A stretch of DNA of 64,000 nt from Sphingomicrobium sp. XHP0239. GTDB lineage: Bacteria; Pseudomonadota; Alphaproteobacteria; Sphingomonadales; Sphingomonadaceae. Positions 27,449 to 36,104 of this stretch are shown piece after piece; position 1 is the stretch's first letter, and every line of letters starts with the position of its first letter. The translations under genes were made by a program, and so were the position numbers. The DNA lies in NCBI RefSeq assembly GCF_039555325.1, contig NZ_CP154608.1:1240001-1304000 (forward strand). Direction: 5' to 3'. The notes under the pieces were generated by a model. The model was given only the letters and a program-made list of their open reading frames with translations, searched no databases and was not told the origin of the DNA.

Positions 27449-29085
27449 GTGGTGATGCCCGGCCGAGAGTCTGCGTCTACGCGCGCGTATCGACGGGACG
27501 ACAGGCCACGAACGACCTGTCGATCCCGGATCAGATCGCGCGCGCGGAAAAGTGGTGTGAGGCGAACAATGCCGAACTCGTAGCAACGAGGATCGATGCG
27601 GGTGCGTCGGCGACCGACGACAATCGTCCCGAATTCCAGCGGATGATCGACGCGGCTACGTCCGATGACAAGCCCTACGATATCATTGTCGTGCATTCGC
27701 TGTCGCGGATATTTCGCAACGCCGTTCACTTCATGCAGTATCGAGCGCAGCTTCGCCGCGCGAAGGTAAGGATCGTCTCGATCACGCAGGAGTTTGGCGA
27801 TGACGAAGCGTCGGATCTCGCGATGGGGATGCTCGCTCTGTTTGACGAATATCAGTCGGGCGAGACGGCCAAGCATACGCAACGGGCAATGCAAAAAAAT
27901 GCCGAACTGGGCTTCTGGAACGGTCAGACGCCGCCGCTTGGTTACCGAACCTATGAGGCGGAGAAGCGGGGCAGCAAGATCAAGAAGAAGCTTGAGTTGT
28001 TCGACGATGAGGCATTCGTGGTGCGGAAGATCTTCAGCCTCTATCTCAACGGACCGCCGGGCGAACTCCCGCTGGGCATCACGCGTCTCGCTGGGTGGCT
28101 CAATAAGAATGGCTACAAGAATCGCGGCAAGAAATTTCACGTTTCCAACGTGCAGAAGATTCTTCGCAATACGGCCTATGTCGGCGTCGCCTTCTACAAC
28201 AAGCGAGATACCAAGCTGGGCGTGACACGACCGGAGGAAGAATGGATTCCGATCCCGGTTCCACCGATCGTATCGGAAGAAGACTTCCAAGCGGTCCAAG
28301 CGCGCTTGGTCCAAAAACGACCGACAATGACCCCAGCTCGGGTCACAACGACCAGCAATCTTCTGATCGGACTTGCGAAGTGCGGGTGTGACGGCGACGG
28401 CTGTGGCGGTGGCATGACCTTATCGACCGGCAAAGGTGGTCGGTATCGATATTACGCCTGTTCAAACAAAGCCCGCGCTGGCCAAACGGCATGCAAAGGC
28501 AACCGCATAACGATGACCAAACTGGATGAGGCGGTTCTCGACGCGATCGAGGCTCGACTTCTCGATCCAGAACGCTTGAAGGCCCTTCTGGCGGGATGGC
28601 TCGACCATTCCGATCAAGCCATCTCCGAACGACGCGAATCCTTGAAGTCGCTGCGCGGTCGCAAAACCCACCTCGAAGCTGGCCTCGAGCGGTTGCTCGA
28701 TCTTGTGGCTGACGGTCATTTTTCATCAAGCGACGCCATTTTCTCGAAGAAGCATGGCGATCTCTCGTCCCAACTCGCTCAAGTGAAGACAGACATCGTG
28801 TTGCTGGAAAGGCAACTGGCCAGTTCGGACCGAAGGATCACTCGTGAACGGATTGAGCAATTCGCCGAGCTGCTTCGGGACAAGTTGCGTGGTGACGACC
28901 CTGCTATGCGACAAGCCTATGCAAGAATGATCGTCGAACGCGTCGAAGTGGGCTCGGACATCATAAGGATTACAGGAGGCACGAACGATATCGCCCGTGG
29001 CGTTGGTCGGGTGGGCACCATGCAAAAAGGCACAGTACCCACCTTCGAACGTAAATGGCGCACCCGACAGGATTCGAACCTGTGA
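27445..29085 (+). CDS. Large serine recombinase
   Basis: This 546-residue site-specific recombinase has an N-terminal resolvase catalytic domain (YARVSTGRQ, catalytic Ser16), the recombinase domain (GFWNGQTPPLGYRTYEAE, LRNTAYVGVAFYNKR), a zinc ribbon (CGCDGDGCGGGM ... YYACSNKARAGQTAC) and a coiled-coil C-terminal region. It would integrate and excise the element carrying the MobA/MobL relaxase. Its last ten codons (KWRTRQDSNL) are read from the complement of a tRNA-Arg 3' end, so the natural C-terminus may differ. Confidence 0.92.
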   Translation: MSGDARPRVCVYARVSTGRQATNDLSIPDQIARAEKWCEANNAELVATRIDAGASATDDNRPEFQRMIDAATSDDKPYDIIVVHSLSRIFRNAVHFMQYRAQLRRAKVRIVSITQEFGDDEASDLAMGMLALFDEYQSGETAKHTQRAMQKNAELGFWNGQTPPLGYRTYEAEKRGSKIKKKLELFDDEAFVVRKIFSLYLNGPPGELPLGITRLAGWLNKNGYKNRGKKFHVSNVQKILRNTAYVGVAFYNKRDTKLGVTRPEEEWIPIPVPPIVSEEDFQAVQARLVQKRPTMTPARVTTTSNLLIGLAKCGCDGDGCGGGMTLSTGKGGRYRYYACSNKARAGQTACKGNRITMTKLDEAVLDAIEARLLDPERLKALLAGWLDHSDQAISERRESLKSLRGRKTHLEAGLERLLDLVADGHFSSSDAIFSKKHGDLSSQLAQVKTDIVLLERQLASSDRRITRERIEQFAELLRDKLRGDDPAMRQAYARMIVERVEVGSDIIRITGGTNDIARGVGRVGTMQKGTVPTFERKWRTRQDSNL

Positions 29086-29107
29086 CCTCTGCCTTCGGAG
29101 GGCAGAG
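29056..29107 (-). other. 3' half of tRNA-Arg(CCG), candidate attachment site
   Basis: On the minus strand the stretch reads CTCTGCC, loop CTCCGAA (anticodon CCG), GGCAGAG, a variable region, the T-arm ACAGG-TTCGAAT-CCTGT and GGGTGCGCCA with an encoded CCA. The sequence beyond 29107 does not form a D-arm or matching acceptor strand, so only the 3' half remains. This is the classic remnant left where a tyrosine-integrase element entered a tRNA gene. The integrase gene starts 113 bases away. Confidence 0.8.
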
Positions 29108-29219
29108 GTCTGGGCAATCCTGAGGCAAGAATCCTCCTAAACCCATGTTTTAAAGTCTAAGCTTGTCCTAGTGTGTCCCTAGTTGTATTCCATACTCATT
29201 ACATACAGATTGGACGGCA

Positions 29220-30377
29220 ATGACAGACCTGAGCAGAGTTGGTGACCGGAATAGGCTGAAGGCCGAGCGCGAGCCGCATTGGCAGCGGTTGCGAGCAGGG
29301 TGCTTTATCGGTTTTCGGCCTTCCAAACGTGGAGGCAAAGGCACATGGATTGCGCGGATATATGACGACGACAAGGGCCGTTATCAGGTCAAATCACTGG
29401 GGGACTACGGAACGCTTCTTGGGAATGAGATGTTTGCCGCCGCCAAAAGAGACACTGAGGTTCTCGCTGATCTCGTCGAAAGTGGCGGCAACGTAAAAAT
29501 CAAGTTTGAAACCGTAGCGGATGTCTGCGGCGAATATGCCAAGACGAGGCCCGATGCGGCTGGCCGTTTCAGGCGGCACATCTACAGCGATCCTATCGCT
29601 AAGATAAAGCTGGGAAAGCTTCGCCGTCGCCATCTGCAAGACTGGCGGAAGCGCTTGGAAGCCAAGCCCGCATTGGTTTCTCGTCGTAAGAGTGGGGAAA
29701 ACATCTACCGGGAGCGCGCAGCCTCTTCCGTTAATCGCGATATGGCTGCCGTTCGTGCGGCTCTAGCGACAGTTTTGTCTCCTGGAGACCCTAAAACAGA
29801 TGCAGCTTGGCAAGAAGCATTGAAACCTACTCCCGGTGCTGATGGTCGTCGAACGCTCTACCTTGATCATTCTGAGCGCAAAAAGCTTCTTGAAAACCTC
29901 GACAAGGAAGCCGCGCCCTTCTTTCGCGCTTTATGCTTATTGCCGCTTCGGCCTGGAGCCTTGGCATCATTGCGTGTCCGCAATTTTGAAAAGCGGACAA
30001 GCGAACTGACCATTGGCAAGGACAAGAAAGGCAAACCGCGACGGATCAAGATACCGTCAGACGCCGCGAAACTTATGGAAGAACAAGTTCAGAACAAGAT
30101 GCTCAATGCACCTTTGTTCATGCGAGCCAATGGCAAACAGTGGGACAAGAATACTTGGAAAGTACCAATCAAGGCAGCTGCAAAAAAAGCAGGCCTTAGC
30201 AATGAAACTACAGCGTATTCGCTCCGACATAGCACGATTACGGATCTCGTAACGGCCGGCTTGCCGCTCCTCACCATTGCGCAGATTTCGGGAACGTCTG
30301 CCGAAATGATCGAAAAACACTACGGTCACTTAATCAGCGAAGCAGCATTAAAGGCTTTGGCCACATTGGCCCTTTGA
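29220..30377 (+). CDS. Tyrosine-type site-specific integrase
   Basis: This 385-residue phage/ICE-type integrase has a core-binding domain up to about residue 200, then the catalytic domain with LLPLRPGALASLRV (first Arg), YSLRHSTITDL (RHxxR-like box) and ISGTSAEMIEKHYGHL with the nucleophilic Tyr. The DUF4102-like start SVxxFRPSKRGGKGTWIARIYDD is short. Its position 113 bases from a tRNA 3' half is exactly that expected for an enzyme using this tRNA as its attachment site. Confidence 0.9.
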   Translation: MTDLSRVGDRNRLKAEREPHWQRLRAGCFIGFRPSKRGGKGTWIARIYDDDKGRYQVKSLGDYGTLLGNEMFAAAKRDTEVLADLVESGGNVKIKFETVADVCGEYAKTRPDAAGRFRRHIYSDPIAKIKLGKLRRRHLQDWRKRLEAKPALVSRRKSGENIYRERAASSVNRDMAAVRAALATVLSPGDPKTDAAWQEALKPTPGADGRRTLYLDHSERKKLLENLDKEAAPFFRALCLLPLRPGALASLRVRNFEKRTSELTIGKDKKGKPRRIKIPSDAAKLMEEQVQNKMLNAPLFMRANGKQWDKNTWKVPIKAAAKKAGLSNETTAYSLRHSTITDLVTAGLPLLTIAQISGTSAEMIEKHYGHLISEAALKALATLAL

Positions 30378-30561
30378 ATGAGTTGCGACCGAGTGCCCGA
30401 GATTAGTGAAACGGGTCAGCGTTTATAAGCATCACACTTCATGCCGCGACGTTTCGAGGCCCTCGAAGTAGCGGTCACTAAATCCTAATGGTTGGGGTGC
30501 ACGGGCGGCGTCCGGGAAGCTGGGCGCCCGTCTTCGGCTCAGGAACCATAAAGGAAAATCA

Positions 30562-31254
30562 TTGAATTCTCAGATTAAAGCCGAGCCGGCCAGCGAGCTG
30601 GAACCATCGAGGAAGCTCTTTTCTAGAGCAGCTTGCGAAGCGCTAGATCGCGTTGCCAGGTGGGGCCAACCGGAGACTTTCGAGCCACTGGATGCCGATG
30701 CGCTGTATCGCCTCCAGAACAGACTGGATTCGATCGCATCACTTTACGAGGCTCAAAAGTCCGTATCTACGATCGCGACCTCGTCACAACGATTGGACCA
30801 CTACTGCAAAGTTCGGTCGAACGCACTTCGGCTATTGAACTGTTTTGACTTGAACGCAGGCAGCAGGGTTCGCGATCTCAACATCGGTCACCTCTCTATC
30901 GGGGGCGTTTTCGAGTCAGACAATCTTGACTCAAATGAAACACTCAGATCGCTTTTGAAGCTGGTGAAGGAATGCGATCGCCTAATCAGCCTTGAAGACG
31001 GTGGCGAAGAACGGGGACGCAAGCCTTCGGTAAACCTCCAACTCCTCTTCGCTCGGCTTGGCAACCTTTATGAGGAGACTTGGGTCGGTGGAAATGTGGG
31101 CATTAGCGTTGATGATGCTGGTAGAGGCGGCCCTGCAGTCCGCTTTATGAGAGACGCAGCATTTCCTATTGTTGGCCGAAAGTTGGGCGCCAACACAATC
31201 GCAGGTGCGTACAGAGAATCGAAACGCATCCCCTCTGATTTTATCATATTCTGA
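30562..31254 (+). CDS. Unknown protein downstream of the integrase
   Basis: This 230-residue soluble protein is read from a TTG start with AAGGAAAA upstream; no ATG is well placed. It is helical with many Ser/Arg/Leu (ALYRLQNRLDSIASLYEAQK, LRSLLKLVKECDRLISLEDG) and ends FMRDAAFPIVGRKLGANTIAGAY. No family is recognised. Location next to the integrase makes it cargo of the integrated element. Confidence 0.55.
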   Translation: MNSQIKAEPASELEPSRKLFSRAACEALDRVARWGQPETFEPLDADALYRLQNRLDSIASLYEAQKSVSTIATSSQRLDHYCKVRSNALRLLNCFDLNAGSRVRDLNIGHLSIGGVFESDNLDSNETLRSLLKLVKECDRLISLEDGGEERGRKPSVNLQLLFARLGNLYEETWVGGNVGISVDDAGRGGPAVRFMRDAAFPIVGRKLGANTIAGAYRESKRIPSDFIIF

Positions 31255-31536
31255 CGCTTCAATCTGGATAGGTCGCCCACGAGCCAAAGCTACCGGGCGA
31301 CCTAACTCCATAGCCACTCGTCTTGGCAAGCCATCGGATTTCGAAGGGTGCACGATTATGAACCCCGGCATGAACGCAGCGCCTCAATCTCCCCGGATTG
31401 ATTATTGCCGAGTGGTCAGATTTCGGTCTCCCATGAAGACTGTGTAGGAAATGCCGAAAAATTCCTGAATTCTTGCACTCTAGGCCATTGGCCGACGCAG
31501 GTACGTTTGTCCGCATCCACAAAGAAGGAAACGGAC

Positions 31537-31779
31537 ATGAAATACCCAATCAAGAACCCAGACCCGAACGGAAACGGATCTGAGCCATTTGCCTACACCG
31601 TCGAGGAAGCGGCCCGTATTGCCTGCCTTTCGAGATCGACGCTCTACCTCGCCTTGCAGGACGGAACTCTCGTCGGCCGGAAGGCTGGTCGTCGGACGCT
31701 CATTCGCCCGGACGATCTTTGGGTATTCGTGAAGAACCTGCCTCTTTTCGGCGGCGACCAATCCGACGGGGGCGAATGA
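31537..31779 (+). CDS. AlpA/excisionase-like DNA-binding protein
   Basis: This 80-residue protein starts at 31537, after AAGAAGGAAACGGAC. It is a winged MerR-like helix-turn-helix of the excisionase type: YTVEEAARIACLSRSTLYLALQDG followed by the wing VGRKAGRRTLIRPDDLWVFVKN. Such proteins direct excision or activate integrase genes. It lies just before the replication/mobilisation genes of the element, overlapping none. Confidence 0.8.
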   Translation: MKYPIKNPDPNGNGSEPFAYTVEEAARIACLSRSTLYLALQDGTLVGRKAGRRTLIRPDDLWVFVKNLPLFGGDQSDGGE

Positions 31780-31780
31780 T

Positions 31781-32188
31781 ATGCGCAAGTCCGTCAGCAA
31801 GGTGTGTCAGGCAAAAGATACGCGCGGTGCGGCTGAGGCGATTGTAAATCGCGCCAATGCAATCAAAAAAGTCCCGGCCAAGGTGCGGGCTCTCGAAATT
31901 GCCAGGATCGTACTCAAAGGGGCGCCCCATTTCAGCTCATCTGAACTCGATGATGCGGAGATCCAGAGCATTCTTGAGAGCGAAGATATCGGCCTTGCCA
32001 CCTTCAAGAAGGGGCTTAGCGACGCTCGCAAGGAACTGGCGAAAAAGCCGAAGCCATCGTCGCCACGGAGCGCGCGCGCAGCCAAGGAACCTTCACCCGC
32101 CTCTCGGCCAGCGAAGCCCTACCCGCCCCGCACTCCTCCCGAAGGCGAACCAGCCTACGTCGAAAATGTAGACTCCAAGCTTCTTTGA
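31781..32188 (+). CDS. Unknown basic protein of the mobile element
   Basis: This 135-residue protein starts one base after the AlpA-like stop. The N-terminal half is helical (AEAIVNRANAIKKVPAKVRALEIARIVLK), and the C-terminal half is Lys/Pro/Ser-rich and disordered (KKPKPSSPRSARAAKEPSPA). A basic tail suggests DNA or partner binding. It is probably co-transcribed with its neighbours. No family is recognised. Confidence 0.6.
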   Translation: MRKSVSKVCQAKDTRGAAEAIVNRANAIKKVPAKVRALEIARIVLKGAPHFSSSELDDAEIQSILESEDIGLATFKKGLSDARKELAKKPKPSSPRSARAAKEPSPASRPAKPYPPRTPPEGEPAYVENVDSKLL

Positions 32189-32236
32189 TGCGGCCGGCAT
32201 CGCGCCAACGCGCGAGCATGAGCAAAGGTAAATCTA

Positions 32237-33004
32237 ATGCAAATTAAATCTCAAGGATGCGGGGTCAATTCTCCGCCGGAACTTCCCACGCCTGCCCTCC
32301 CGATCCACCGCCCCTTTCCCGTGCTGACGTTCGAGGGTACGAAGGGCGGCATATCGAAGAGCTTTACGGCGAATTCTTTCGCAGCCGCTCTTGAGCGCCG
32401 AGCCATAGGGTGGGCGGGCTTCGATGGCGATTTCGACAACGCCCACCTCGCCCGGTTCAATGCTGACGCCGATGTCACGAGGTTCCACTCTAACGCCGAA
32501 ATTGGCTGGGACCGGTTGTTCGAAGCGATTTTGGACGTCGATCCAGCTAAGGCAGTACTTCTTGACCTGCCGTCTCAGGTTGGAGAGGTTTTCCAAAGGG
32601 AGTTACCGCGGCTGGAGGCAACCCTGCGCTACGTTGAACGACCGCACCTGCGGCTGTGGGTTTGTGCGCCGGGATATGACAGCGTCAACTTGCTGCGGGG
32701 CTATGGCCGGCAAGTCAGCTTCGACCGCAGTTTTGCAGTATTGAGCCTTCGCAAAGCAAAGCGCGAGGACTTCAGCCTGTGGGATAATAGCAAGACGCGC
32801 AGGGATTTCCTGGATGGTGGCGGGCAGGAAATTGTCCTTCCCAACATGCCTGATGGCCTCCGCAAGGTGATTGATGAAAAAGGGCTCTCTCTCAATTCTG
32901 CAGCTGCGCAACTGTGGCAGTATCCTTGGCTCGTCGAAGATCTTGAGGCTTTTCTCGCGCAAATCGATGAGACGTTCGCTCCAGTTATCCGGAGGTTCGC
33001 ATGA
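32237..33004 (+). CDS. ParA/MobD-like P-loop ATPase
   Basis: This 255-residue protein has a deviant Walker A motif TFEGTKGGISKSF (residues 31-43; signature Lys-Gly-Gly..Lys-Ser) and a Walker A'-like AGFDGDFDNAHLARF. The Walker B region is AVLLDLPSQVGEV. It belongs to the ParA/MinD group, close to the MobD/TraL-type ATPases found in mobilisation operons. It probably positions the relaxosome or the plasmid copy. Its stop overlaps the next ATG by four bases. Confidence 0.8.
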   Translation: MQIKSQGCGVNSPPELPTPALPIHRPFPVLTFEGTKGGISKSFTANSFAAALERRAIGWAGFDGDFDNAHLARFNADADVTRFHSNAEIGWDRLFEAILDVDPAKAVLLDLPSQVGEVFQRELPRLEATLRYVERPHLRLWVCAPGYDSVNLLRGYGRQVSFDRSFAVLSLRKAKREDFSLWDNSKTRRDFLDGGGQEIVLPNMPDGLRKVIDEKGLSLNSAAAQLWQYPWLVEDLEAFLAQIDETFAPVIRRFA

Positions 33005-33675
33005 GCGTCACCAGTCTGAACATCCACGAGCGCTTCAAAGCTCTGAGTGGTCGTGAGATGACCGCCGATGAGAATTCTCAGTTGCGCGACATACTAGCAC
33101 AGGCTCCAGATGGCATGGCGCAAAGCCCATCCTTCATTTTTCGTCTGCTCGTCGATTTGTTGGCGGTCAACAGACTGGATAATACAATCCAGGGTGCGCG
33201 CAAGACAATCAATGATTCCGTCGAAATCGATTCTGGTCCAGCACTCGATAGGCTCCTGCAGAAGGCCATCAAGAAGGTGCACGAATCGTCGCCCTCTACC
33301 CAACAGGCATATTACAAGGCCTGTTTGTCAGGCGCAGCCATCTTTCTCACTGCGTTCGCATTTGCGTGGATCGGTCTCCTTATCTTCCACGCTACAGGCG
33401 TTGTTCGGCCGCTGTGGTTCTCAGAGGAATCTTTCGCGAAAATTCATTTCGCTGAAGAGGTCGAACAGGCCGTGGGCGGCAGCGTGGACTGGAGTCGTCG
33501 CCAAGCCCCCTTGGACGAGTCGCTCGTCGCTGTCGTAAATTTCGCCAGCGCGCGAGGCACAAACGCGGACCCCTATCACCTGCTTAGGCTCTACGAGTCA
33601 TGCAAGTATCCTGGGCAGGAGTCGTATCGGTCCCGTGGCGAACTTATGTGCCGGTACGATGCGATGAGCGATTAG
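33001..33675 (+). CDS. Single-span membrane protein coupled to the ParA-like ATPase
   Basis: This 224-residue protein has a cytosolic helical region, one clear membrane span at about 108-131 (SGAAIFLTAFAFAWIGLLIF), and a C-terminal region with two Cys (YESCKYPGQ, GELMCRYD) that would lie outside. It resembles MobE/TraM-like partners in layout, but I do not recognise a family. The ATGA overlap with the ATPase suggests that they act as a pair. Confidence 0.65.
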   Translation: MSVTSLNIHERFKALSGREMTADENSQLRDILAQAPDGMAQSPSFIFRLLVDLLAVNRLDNTIQGARKTINDSVEIDSGPALDRLLQKAIKKVHESSPSTQQAYYKACLSGAAIFLTAFAFAWIGLLIFHATGVVRPLWFSEESFAKIHFAEEVEQAVGGSVDWSRRQAPLDESLVAVVNFASARGTNADPYHLLRLYESCKYPGQESYRSRGELMCRYDAMSD

Positions 33676-34011
33676 TATCCGATATGCGGATTTCTGCATT
33701 CTTCGGATACCCAACGAGTGAATCATTCTGGCTCGCCTCGTTCTCGCAAACGCGCTCAAGAACGGTTCTCGATGCGGTCAGCATTTTCATGCAGCGAGGA
33801 TAAGGCAATCTCGCTTTATCCTAGAATTTGCTGAGCCCAGTCTCCCGGGCTCTTCCAAGAAATCTCAAACGCGAGCCGACAGGGCCCGCGGAAGTCTCAA
33901 CAAAGGCGTCCTCCTTTCCCAATCAGGGAGGAAAATTCAAGGCAGGTTGGAACGTGTTTACACGTTCAGATCTGTGCTCGGCGGGCGCCTTCTCGCACAG
34001 GGAAATTTAGA
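33676..34011. other. Gene-free interval upstream of the MobC-like gene, candidate oriT region
   Basis: This 336-base interval has no gene. It holds a hairpin of AGGATAA with TTATCCT near 33800-33825, and a perfect dyad at 33950-33967 (GAACGTGT, 2-base centre, ACACGTTC) 44 bases before the MobC-like ATG. Inverted repeats just upstream of mobC/mobA are usual for an origin of transfer, but the nick site cannot be fixed by eye. Confidence 0.45.
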
Positions 34012-34290
34012 ATGACAAAGACAGTATCGTTGCGCCTGAAGCCGCACCAGATCGAGGAAATCAAGGTTGCAGCATTGGCTGCCAACCTTCCTGTTGCTAC
34101 ATATCTATACAGGCGAGTCACTGACACGCCGATCCTGTCGACGCCAGCGCTGGCGGCATTGGCGAAGCTCGTCGGTCTGTTACACAAACTTGAGATCAAT
34201 GGGCGCTGCGATCTGCATGCTCTGGACGAACTTCGCGCATTGGTTCGCGAGCTTTCCCAAACGCCAATCGGGCCGGATGCCTCCAAATGA
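34012..34290 (+). CDS. MobC-like relaxosome accessory protein
   Basis: This 92-residue protein begins KTVSLRLKPHQIEEIKVAALAANLPVATYLYRRV, a ribbon-helix-helix DNA-binding start typical of MobC/plasmid mobilisation proteins. A helical C-terminal region follows (LRALVRELSQ). Such proteins bind oriT and help the relaxase open the strands. Its stop overlaps the relaxase start by four bases, a common arrangement. Confidence 0.8.
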   Translation: MTKTVSLRLKPHQIEEIKVAALAANLPVATYLYRRVTDTPILSTPALAALAKLVGLLHKLEINGRCDLHALDELRALVRELSQTPIGPDASK

Positions 34291-36104
34291 TCGTCAAACG
34301 CATCCGCAAAAAAGCTCCCCGCAAGCGGCGCTCGCTCGACGAAATCCGAACGATCGTGAATGTGCTCTCAACCTACGTGCTGAACGCCAGCGCGGGCCGA
34401 GTACTGGACGCCGACGGCGAGAATGCGCTTGCGAGTTATGTGCTTGATACGCAAGTTCTCGCCGGCCATGTCATTGAGCCCGGGGAGAAGGTCGATCTGC
34501 ACGGCACTCGTTGTTTAGAAGGGAGCGCGCTCGTCGGGCTTCAGCGCCAGATGCTCGCCGCCAATTTGCTCACGCCTGGCGCAGTCGATCCGATCGAGCA
34601 TTACGTCATGAGCTGGAAATCGCACGAACGACCTGCCTTGAAAGAGATCGAGGACGCAGTAGACATCTTCGCGCAGGAGATGGGTTACCAAGATTGCCAG
34701 ATCGTCTGGGCCACTCATTCAAACACAAAAAATTATCACCTTCATCTCGTGGTCAACAGGATCGACCTTGCGAAGCAAAAGGTGGTCAGCCCCGGCAATG
34801 GTTGGGAAATTGATCGACTTCACCAGGTCGCCGCGCTCATTGAAGATGCGCAAGGCTGGTCGCCCGAGCGGAACGCGATCTACGCCGCGTGCTGTGGCGA
34901 GGTCCGCGAACGCCTGACGGGAAAGGTCATGCGGCGCGCGGATGGGTCGCGCGATGGATGCGCCACCCGCAAAAAGACCGCTCCCGAGAAGTCGCGCAAT
35001 CCAGAATTTGAGACGATTGCCGAAGCCTTGAGAAAAGCGCGAAGTTGGCAGGATCTGCACAATCGCCTCAACAAAGTGAATGCGGCATACCGCGAGAAAG
35101 GTTCGGGTGCAGAGATTGTCATCGGTAAGGTGCGGATGAAAGCGAGCGACTTCGGTCGGGAATTTTCTTACGGCGAGATGACGAAAAAGTTGGGAGAATT
35201 TACGCCCGATCCATTACGCGAAAAGGACCCGTACGAGGATTATCTGGCCGCGCTTCGCGAAGAACGTTCCCGCGTACGGGAAGCCCTGAACGAGGCGTTG
35301 GAGCAGATCAAAGCGAGACGCAAATTTTTAGAGAAAAAGGCCCGGGTCGAAAAAGAGACCTATGAAGCTGTGATTGCAGAAGCACGTCTCAAGTTATGCT
35401 TCGATTTGGCAGAGGCTGAGGTGAAAAAGGCCTTTGATCGCTCTCGCGCCACCATCGCCGCTAACAAGCTACGCCGCGAGGCGTGGTACGAGGCCAATTG
35501 CCCCGACCCCATCAAGGTCGGCCTTCCAGAGATGGTCTTCAGTCCGAACATCTTGCGAGACGAGGCGATCGCGAGTGACTACGGCCTGATTAGCCGCCAT
35601 CGCGATCACACCGTGGAGTATCGCGATGCTGACGGCAGTCTCGCGGTCACCGATGTCGGTGTTGTTTTGATCATCCATCGGATCGAAAGGAATGCGGTCG
35701 CGGCCAGCCTGGCCATGGCAAACGCCCGCGGTGACCGCATTCTCGTCGCAGGCTCGAAGGAGTTCCTCGATATCTGTAAGGAAGTCGCGAAAGCAAAAGG
35801 ATACGCCCTCGTGCGGGAAAACGGAGAGATGCTCCACGATCCAGCGGTCGTTGACAGAAAGGTTATTTCGTCAAAGGCAGCGAACAAAGGCAAGAGCAGA
35901 TCCGCTGCGCCGGCCCAGGAGAAGCGCGGCAAGGCAGAACCGAAGAAGCTGGAAGAGAACCAGCCGGAAAGGTCCGTTCCAAGAAAGAAGTCGACCCATT
36001 TCTCGCGCTTTCCAGCGCCAGCCCGCGACGATGAGAACGATGAATTGAGCGATGCCGTGCGCTTGGCGGTTATGAATGGGCGAGGAAAAGGATCCGGCTT
36101 GTAA
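34287..36104 (+). CDS. Relaxase of the MobA/VirD2 (PF03432-like) type
   Basis: This 605-residue protein has a relaxase domain at about residues 60-230. HYVMSWKSHERP at 105 is followed by IVWATHSNTKNYHLHLVVNRID (HxHxxxN metal site at 151-157). A long charged coiled coil at 320-400 and a C-terminal domain (VLIIHRIERNAVAASLAMAN, RILVAGSKEFLDICKEVAKA) resemble the LPD7-type domain of large conjugative relaxases. It is unrelated in type to the MobA/MobL relaxase at 23.7 kb. It should nick its oriT and lead strand transfer. Confidence 0.85.
   Translation: MIVKRIRKKAPRKRRSLDEIRTIVNVLSTYVLNASAGRVLDADGENALASYVLDTQVLAGHVIEPGEKVDLHGTRCLEGSALVGLQRQMLAANLLTPGAVDPIEHYVMSWKSHERPALKEIEDAVDIFAQEMGYQDCQIVWATHSNTKNYHLHLVVNRIDLAKQKVVSPGNGWEIDRLHQVAALIEDAQGWSPERNAIYAACCGEVRERLTGKVMRRADGSRDGCATRKKTAPEKSRNPEFETIAEALRKARSWQDLHNRLNKVNAAYREKGSGAEIVIGKVRMKASDFGREFSYGEMTKKLGEFTPDPLREKDPYEDYLAALREERSRVREALNEALEQIKARRKFLEKKARVEKETYEAVIAEARLKLCFDLAEAEVKKAFDRSRATIAANKLRREAWYEANCPDPIKVGLPEMVFSPNILRDEAIASDYGLISRHRDHTVEYRDADGSLAVTDVGVVLIIHRIERNAVAASLAMANARGDRILVAGSKEFLDICKEVAKAKGYALVRENGEMLHDPAVVDRKVISSKAANKGKSRSAAPAQEKRGKAEPKKLEENQPERSVPRKKSTHFSRFPAPARDDENDELSDAVRLAVMNGRGKGSGL

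Larger units (their letters stand above)
23507..29107. mobile_element. Mobilisable element with MobA/MobL relaxase and large serine recombinase
   Basis: A relaxase gene, two small accessory genes and a serine recombinase run in one direction and end exactly at a tRNA-Arg fragment. This is the gene set of a site-specifically integrated, mobilisable element. The right end is reasonably placed; the left end is unknown and could lie beyond the restriction enzyme near 17.7 kb. Confidence 0.45.

Noticed and set aside
27076..28314. Long minus-strand frame opposite the serine recombinase
   Set aside because: The recombinase motifs on the plus strand are clear; the opposite frame is composition-driven.
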